This document shows, piece after piece, positions 5,091 through 7,347 of a DNA stretch of 7,347 bases. Source of the DNA: Acidobacteriota bacterium (lineage in GTDB: Bacteria; Acidobacteriota; Vicinamibacteria; Vicinamibacterales; Vicinamibacteraceae); assembly GCA_013695405.1 (NCBI GenBank), contig JACDAO010000509.1, positions 1-7,347 on the forward strand, in the 5' to 3' direction. Every line of letters starts with the position of its first letter. Position 1 is the first letter of the stretch. The notes under the pieces are model-generated. The model saw only the letters and a program-made list of their open reading frames with translations, was not told the origin of the DNA and searched no databases. A program made the translations under genes and the position numbers.

Positions 5091-6830
5091 TCAACGCGAG
5101 GTGCCCCAGTCCATCGCGACGTCGGCGACCAGCCCGAACGGCTTGAACGCCCCCCCCGGCCGACCGCGCGTGGCGTCGACGATCATCACGCCGCCGGTTC
5201 CCGAGATCACCGCGACCCGCCCGTCCGGCGACAGCTCGGCGCGGTCGAAGTTGCCCGTCGCGGCGGTGGCCACGTCGGCGCCCTTCTGGTGTGTCGCGAG
5301 GTCCACAGTCTGCACCGCCGACGCCGACGGCACCAGCGCCACCGAGGCCCCGGGCATGAAGAGGACCGTGAACCCGCCGGCAGGCACTTTCTGGAGGATC
5401 TCTCCGCTCCTGCCGTCGATCACCGTGACGTCCGAGGTCTGGCTGTTCGATGCATACACGGCCTTGCCGTCTGGACGAATGGCCAACGTGCCGCGCGGCG
5501 GCTCGAGCGTGTAGTCGGCGTACGCATGGTAGGACCGGCCTTCCCGTCTCGCCTCGTTCTCGGCCTCGAGCCGTGCCGTCTCGGTTTTCAGCCCGGACTC
5601 CAGCGCCAGCAGCATCTTCGTGCCCATGCGGCCGGTACGGACGTCCGCGAGCCGCTGACCGGTCACGAGGTCGAACGTCTTGAAGTACTCGCCATTGAGC
5701 ATGTACAGCCGGCTGCCGTCGGGGCTGACGCGCAGTTCCTCGCCCCACGTCTTGAACGTCAGCGGCGGCGTCGGCGTGAGGTCGGGGAGTGTCACCTTCG
5801 CGAAACTGTTCGTGCCCATGACGTACAACGTCGTGCCGTCGGTGCTGGCCCGCAGCCACACGGGCGACGTGCCGACCGAGACCGGCGGACTCGGCGCCGC
5901 TCCCCGGATCACACGAAGCTCGCCGGGCCGATCGCGATTGGCCGGCCCCTTCACGGGCGGGCCGTCGCTCAACACGAAGAGCTGCTTCGTGCGATCGTCG
6001 AGCACGAGCCCGCGCGGATTCGAGCCGACATCGACGACGCCCTGCGCGGCGCGCGTGGCCATGGACACGACGTGGAGCTGGCCGTTGACGTTCTTGTCGG
6101 GATTATTGTTCGGCCGCCCGCGGTCCAGCAGGTACAGGGACTGACCATCAGGCGCGAGGACGGGGCTGCCAGGATCGCCGTCCAGCGGCACGGTCGCCAC
6201 CACGGTGCCCGCCGCGACGTCGAGAAAACGCAGTTCTGCCGGGAGCACCGTGTTCTTGCTCGCTTCCTCGCGCGCCGAGAGCACGACGGCGGTGCGGCCG
6301 TCGGGCGTCGCCAGGAAAGCGGTCGCGCGCCGCGGCAGCTCGATGCGCGACAGCACCTTCGCGCTTCCGACGTCCACCGTGACGACCTCGCGCGGCAGGC
6401 TGTCGGCCGGCGCACGCGCCTGAAACCCGCGCCCGACGACCGACAACCGCTCACCGTCGGCCGACAGCATCGTCATCGGCTCCAGGCCCCATCCGAGTTC
6501 GACACGCCCCTGTACCGCCAGCGTTCGCCCGTCGAGAATCGTCACCGCTGCCCGCGTTTTGGCCTGGTAACCGTTGTCGCCCGCGTCGCGGCCTTCCCCG
6601 CGGTCCAGCACGAGCAACCGCCGTCGGTCGCCCGTCATCAACAAGGTGGAAGGCCTCCCCTGGAGCGAGGCCGTCTGTGAGGCGCGACCGCTGGGCACAT
6701 CCAGAGCTGTGACGGTCCGTGCCTGCTGATCCAAGACCATCACGCGTGGCGACGGCGCCTGCGCCGAGGTCCCGTGTACGGATCCAGCCACGATGCTCGC
6801 GACAACGATCGTCCTGATGCCCTTGGTCAT
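5091..6830 (-). CDS. Secreted YVTN/WD40-like beta-propeller protein
   Basis: The 579-aa product starts at the ATG at 6828-6830, chosen because GGAGG lies 4 bases upstream. It begins with a signal peptide: a positive start (MTKGIR), a hydrophobic stretch and a probable cleavage site after SAQA (about residue 25), so it is exported. The rest is built of repeated strands typical of YVTN-type propellers: PDGRTAVVLS (176-185), PDGQSLYLLD (227-236), PDGSRLYMLN (370-379), PDGKAVYASN (453-462) with TSDVTVIDGRSGEIL, and PDGRVAVISG (535-544). A charged, probably helical insert (about 410-440) interrupts the blades. No catalytic motif is seen. Such proteins often serve as binding or recognition platforms, so no specific function can be assigned. 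It is convergent with the DUF1080 fragment and not part of the signalling cluster. An upstream in-frame start at 7025 would add 65 residues without sense and is rejected. Confidence 0.85.
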   Translation of the reverse strand: MTKGIRTIVVASIVAGSVHGTSAQAPSPRVMVLDQQARTVTALDVPSGRASQTASLQGRPSTLLMTGDRRRLLVLDRGEGRDAGDNGYQAKTRAAVTILDGRTLAVQGRVELGWGLEPMTMLSADGERLSVVGRGFQARAPADSLPREVVTVDVGSAKVLSRIELPRRATAFLATPDGRTAVVLSAREEASKNTVLPAELRFLDVAAGTVVATVPLDGDPGSPVLAPDGQSLYLLDRGRPNNNPDKNVNGQLHVVSMATRAAQGVVDVGSNPRGLVLDDRTKQLFVLSDGPPVKGPANRDRPGELRVIRGAAPSPPVSVGTSPVWLRASTDGTTLYVMGTNSFAKVTLPDLTPTPPLTFKTWGEELRVSPDGSRLYMLNGEYFKTFDLVTGQRLADVRTGRMGTKMLLALESGLKTETARLEAENEARREGRSYHAYADYTLEPPRGTLAIRPDGKAVYASNSQTSDVTVIDGRSGEILQKVPAGGFTVLFMPGASVALVPSASAVQTVDLATHQKGADVATAATGNFDRAELSPDGRVAVISGTGGVMIVDATRGRPGGAFKPFGLVADVAMDWGTSR

Positions 6831-6834
6831 GCCG

Positions 6835-6839
6835 CCTCC
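6835..6839 (-). promoter_or_regulatory. Ribosome binding site of the beta-propeller gene
   Basis: On the minus strand GGAGG precedes the ATG by 4 bases. It decides the start at 6830 and places the signal peptide at the N-terminus. Confidence 0.8.
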
Positions 6840-6857
6840 AGCGAGAGTGCGCACACC

Positions 6858-6897
6858 TGCGGACGGCCCCGCGCGCACGCCGCGCGTAGCGTCCGCA
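6858..6897 (-). promoter_or_regulatory. GC-rich hairpin in the leader of the beta-propeller gene
   Basis: An outer 8-bp stem (TGCGGACG 6858-6865 with CGTCCGCA 6890-6897) encloses an inner 6-bp stem (6870-6875 with 6881-6886) and a 5-nt loop. It ends about 27 bases upstream of the start codon, so it would lie in the mRNA leader or over the promoter. The pairing is visible directly; a regulatory role is inference, and GC-rich DNA forms such stems readily. Confidence 0.4.
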
Positions 6898-7055
6898 CTA
6901 CTCAGCAAGTGGAGCCCTACCGCACATAACGGAGCGGGGTGCGACCGCCGAACAGTGAACACCGGCGGGAGGGCGGCCGACGTGCCGCTGGCCAGCGATG
7001 CGACTGGGCGCCCGGCCCCGCGCATGAACGGGTGAAACTCATTGTCGGGACCTGC

Positions 7056-7347
7056 TCATGCGCAGGCCGTGGCGACGACACGGGTACGGTGCGCACCTGC
7101 CTGGCCGGCTTCGAGCGGATCGGCGTCCGCTACTTCTTCACGCTGCTCCTGTTCGCGAAGATCGCGGTATCGGCCTGCGCCTCGATCTCCGCTAAGGAAC
7201 CAGGCCAGATCCGAGACCACCCGCGGGGCCACGACCGCGCTGACAAACCAGGCGGTGAGCAGCACGACGAGCGCCAGCCGCGAGGACGACGCCCACGCCG
7301 ATACCCAGAGCGCGAGCGCCGCGATGACGGCGAAGTAGCCGAGATAC
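7056..7347 (-). CDS. ABC-2-type transporter permease (DUF3526-like), partial, C-terminus apparently replaced
   Basis: The minus-strand frame is open at the right edge and ends at a TGA (7056-7058). The first 50 or so visible residues include two hydrophobic helices, with ALWVSAWASSSRLALVVLL and then TAWFVSAVVAPRVVSDLA. The pattern of a small-residue-rich helix, SSRxALVxLL and VAPRxxxDLA is characteristic of ABC-2 permeases of the DUF3526 group, which move unidentified substrates across the inner membrane with a separate ATPase. From about 7200 down to 7056 the protein becomes a charged, Arg/Glu-rich tail (RDLREQEQREE) that does not resemble the family, where a further domain and last membrane helices are expected. 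The gene is therefore probably truncated near 7190-7200 and reading into unrelated DNA. Its N-terminal part lies outside the window, and a neighbouring ATPase gene cannot be checked. Confidence 0.5.
   Translation of the reverse strand, partial: YLGYFAVIAALALWVSAWASSSRLALVVLLTAWFVSAVVAPRVVSDLAWFLSGDRGAGRYRDLREQEQREEVADADPLEAGQAGAHRTRVVATACA

Noticed and set aside
5289..6680. 463-codon open frame on the plus strand
   Set aside because: Antisense to the clear beta-propeller gene, rich in Arg and His with no recognisable fold.
3981..6929. Shared 9-mer GCACATAAC at about 3985 and 6921, considered as att or cassette sites
   Set aside because: Many 9-mers recur by chance in 7 kb, and no integron core, tRNA or longer identity surrounds them.
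6945..6968. CCGCCG / CGGCGG inverted repeat with 12-nt spacer upstream of the propeller gene
   Set aside because: Low-complexity GC stem of 6 bp; could be an operator but nothing else supports it.
7032..7190. Plus-strand frame with a hydrophobic stretch (VRYFFTLLLFAKIAVSA) after a GTG
   Set aside because: Short, no ribosome binding site, turns into Arg-rich shadow sequence opposite the permease; not enough to call a gene.

Overview
The window is high-GC bacterial DNA carrying one intact-looking gene cluster, a zone of gene debris, and a separate conserved gene on the other strand. Fragments resembling a 3-keto-disaccharide hydrolase (DUF1080), a beta-lactamase-family serine hydrolase and an ABC-2 permease, plus a secreted YVTN-type beta-propeller protein, are a mix common in soil Acidobacteriota (for example Vicinamibacteria). 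This is inference from gene content; no rRNA or marker gene is present.

Region 1 (1-3941, + strand) is a tightly packed four-gene signalling cluster. It encodes a von Willebrand A (VWA) protein whose 5' end lies outside the window, a Ser/Thr protein kinase with a C-terminal FHA-like segment, a PPP/calcineurin-like phosphatase, and a small double-zinc protein with a C-terminal membrane anchor. Spacings are 22 bp, 2 bp (or 44-62 bp with a later start) and a 4-bp overlap, so co-transcription is likely. Kinase and phosphatase are an obvious writer/eraser pair. The FHA-like tail could read phosphothreonine, the VWA protein could be a metal-dependent scaffold or substrate, and the zinc protein could tether the system to the membrane. 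The logic recalls TerY-P triads (VWA, kinase, PP2C) and the T6SS PpkA/PppA/Fha pathway, but here the phosphatase is PPP-type and no Ter or T6SS gene is visible.

Region 2 (3942-4959) is a decay zone. It holds the last 30 codons of a HigB-like toxin, a HigA-like antitoxin with a 1-base frameshift, the 3' end of a serine-hydrolase gene on the minus strand, and the 3' end of a DUF1080 gene on the plus strand. The last two are joined within about 10-25 bp, as if one deletion removed the 5' halves of two divergent genes. I see no recognisable gene in 4399-4600.

Region 3 (4960-7347) holds a complete 579-aa secreted beta-propeller gene on the minus strand (5091-6830). It has a clear Shine-Dalgarno site and a GC-rich hairpin in its leader. 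At the right edge is a partial ABC-2-type permease on the minus strand whose C-terminal part looks replaced by unrelated sequence. Between 6831 and 7055 I see only the leader region and no gene. No tRNA, rRNA, CRISPR array, transposase or att site was recognised.
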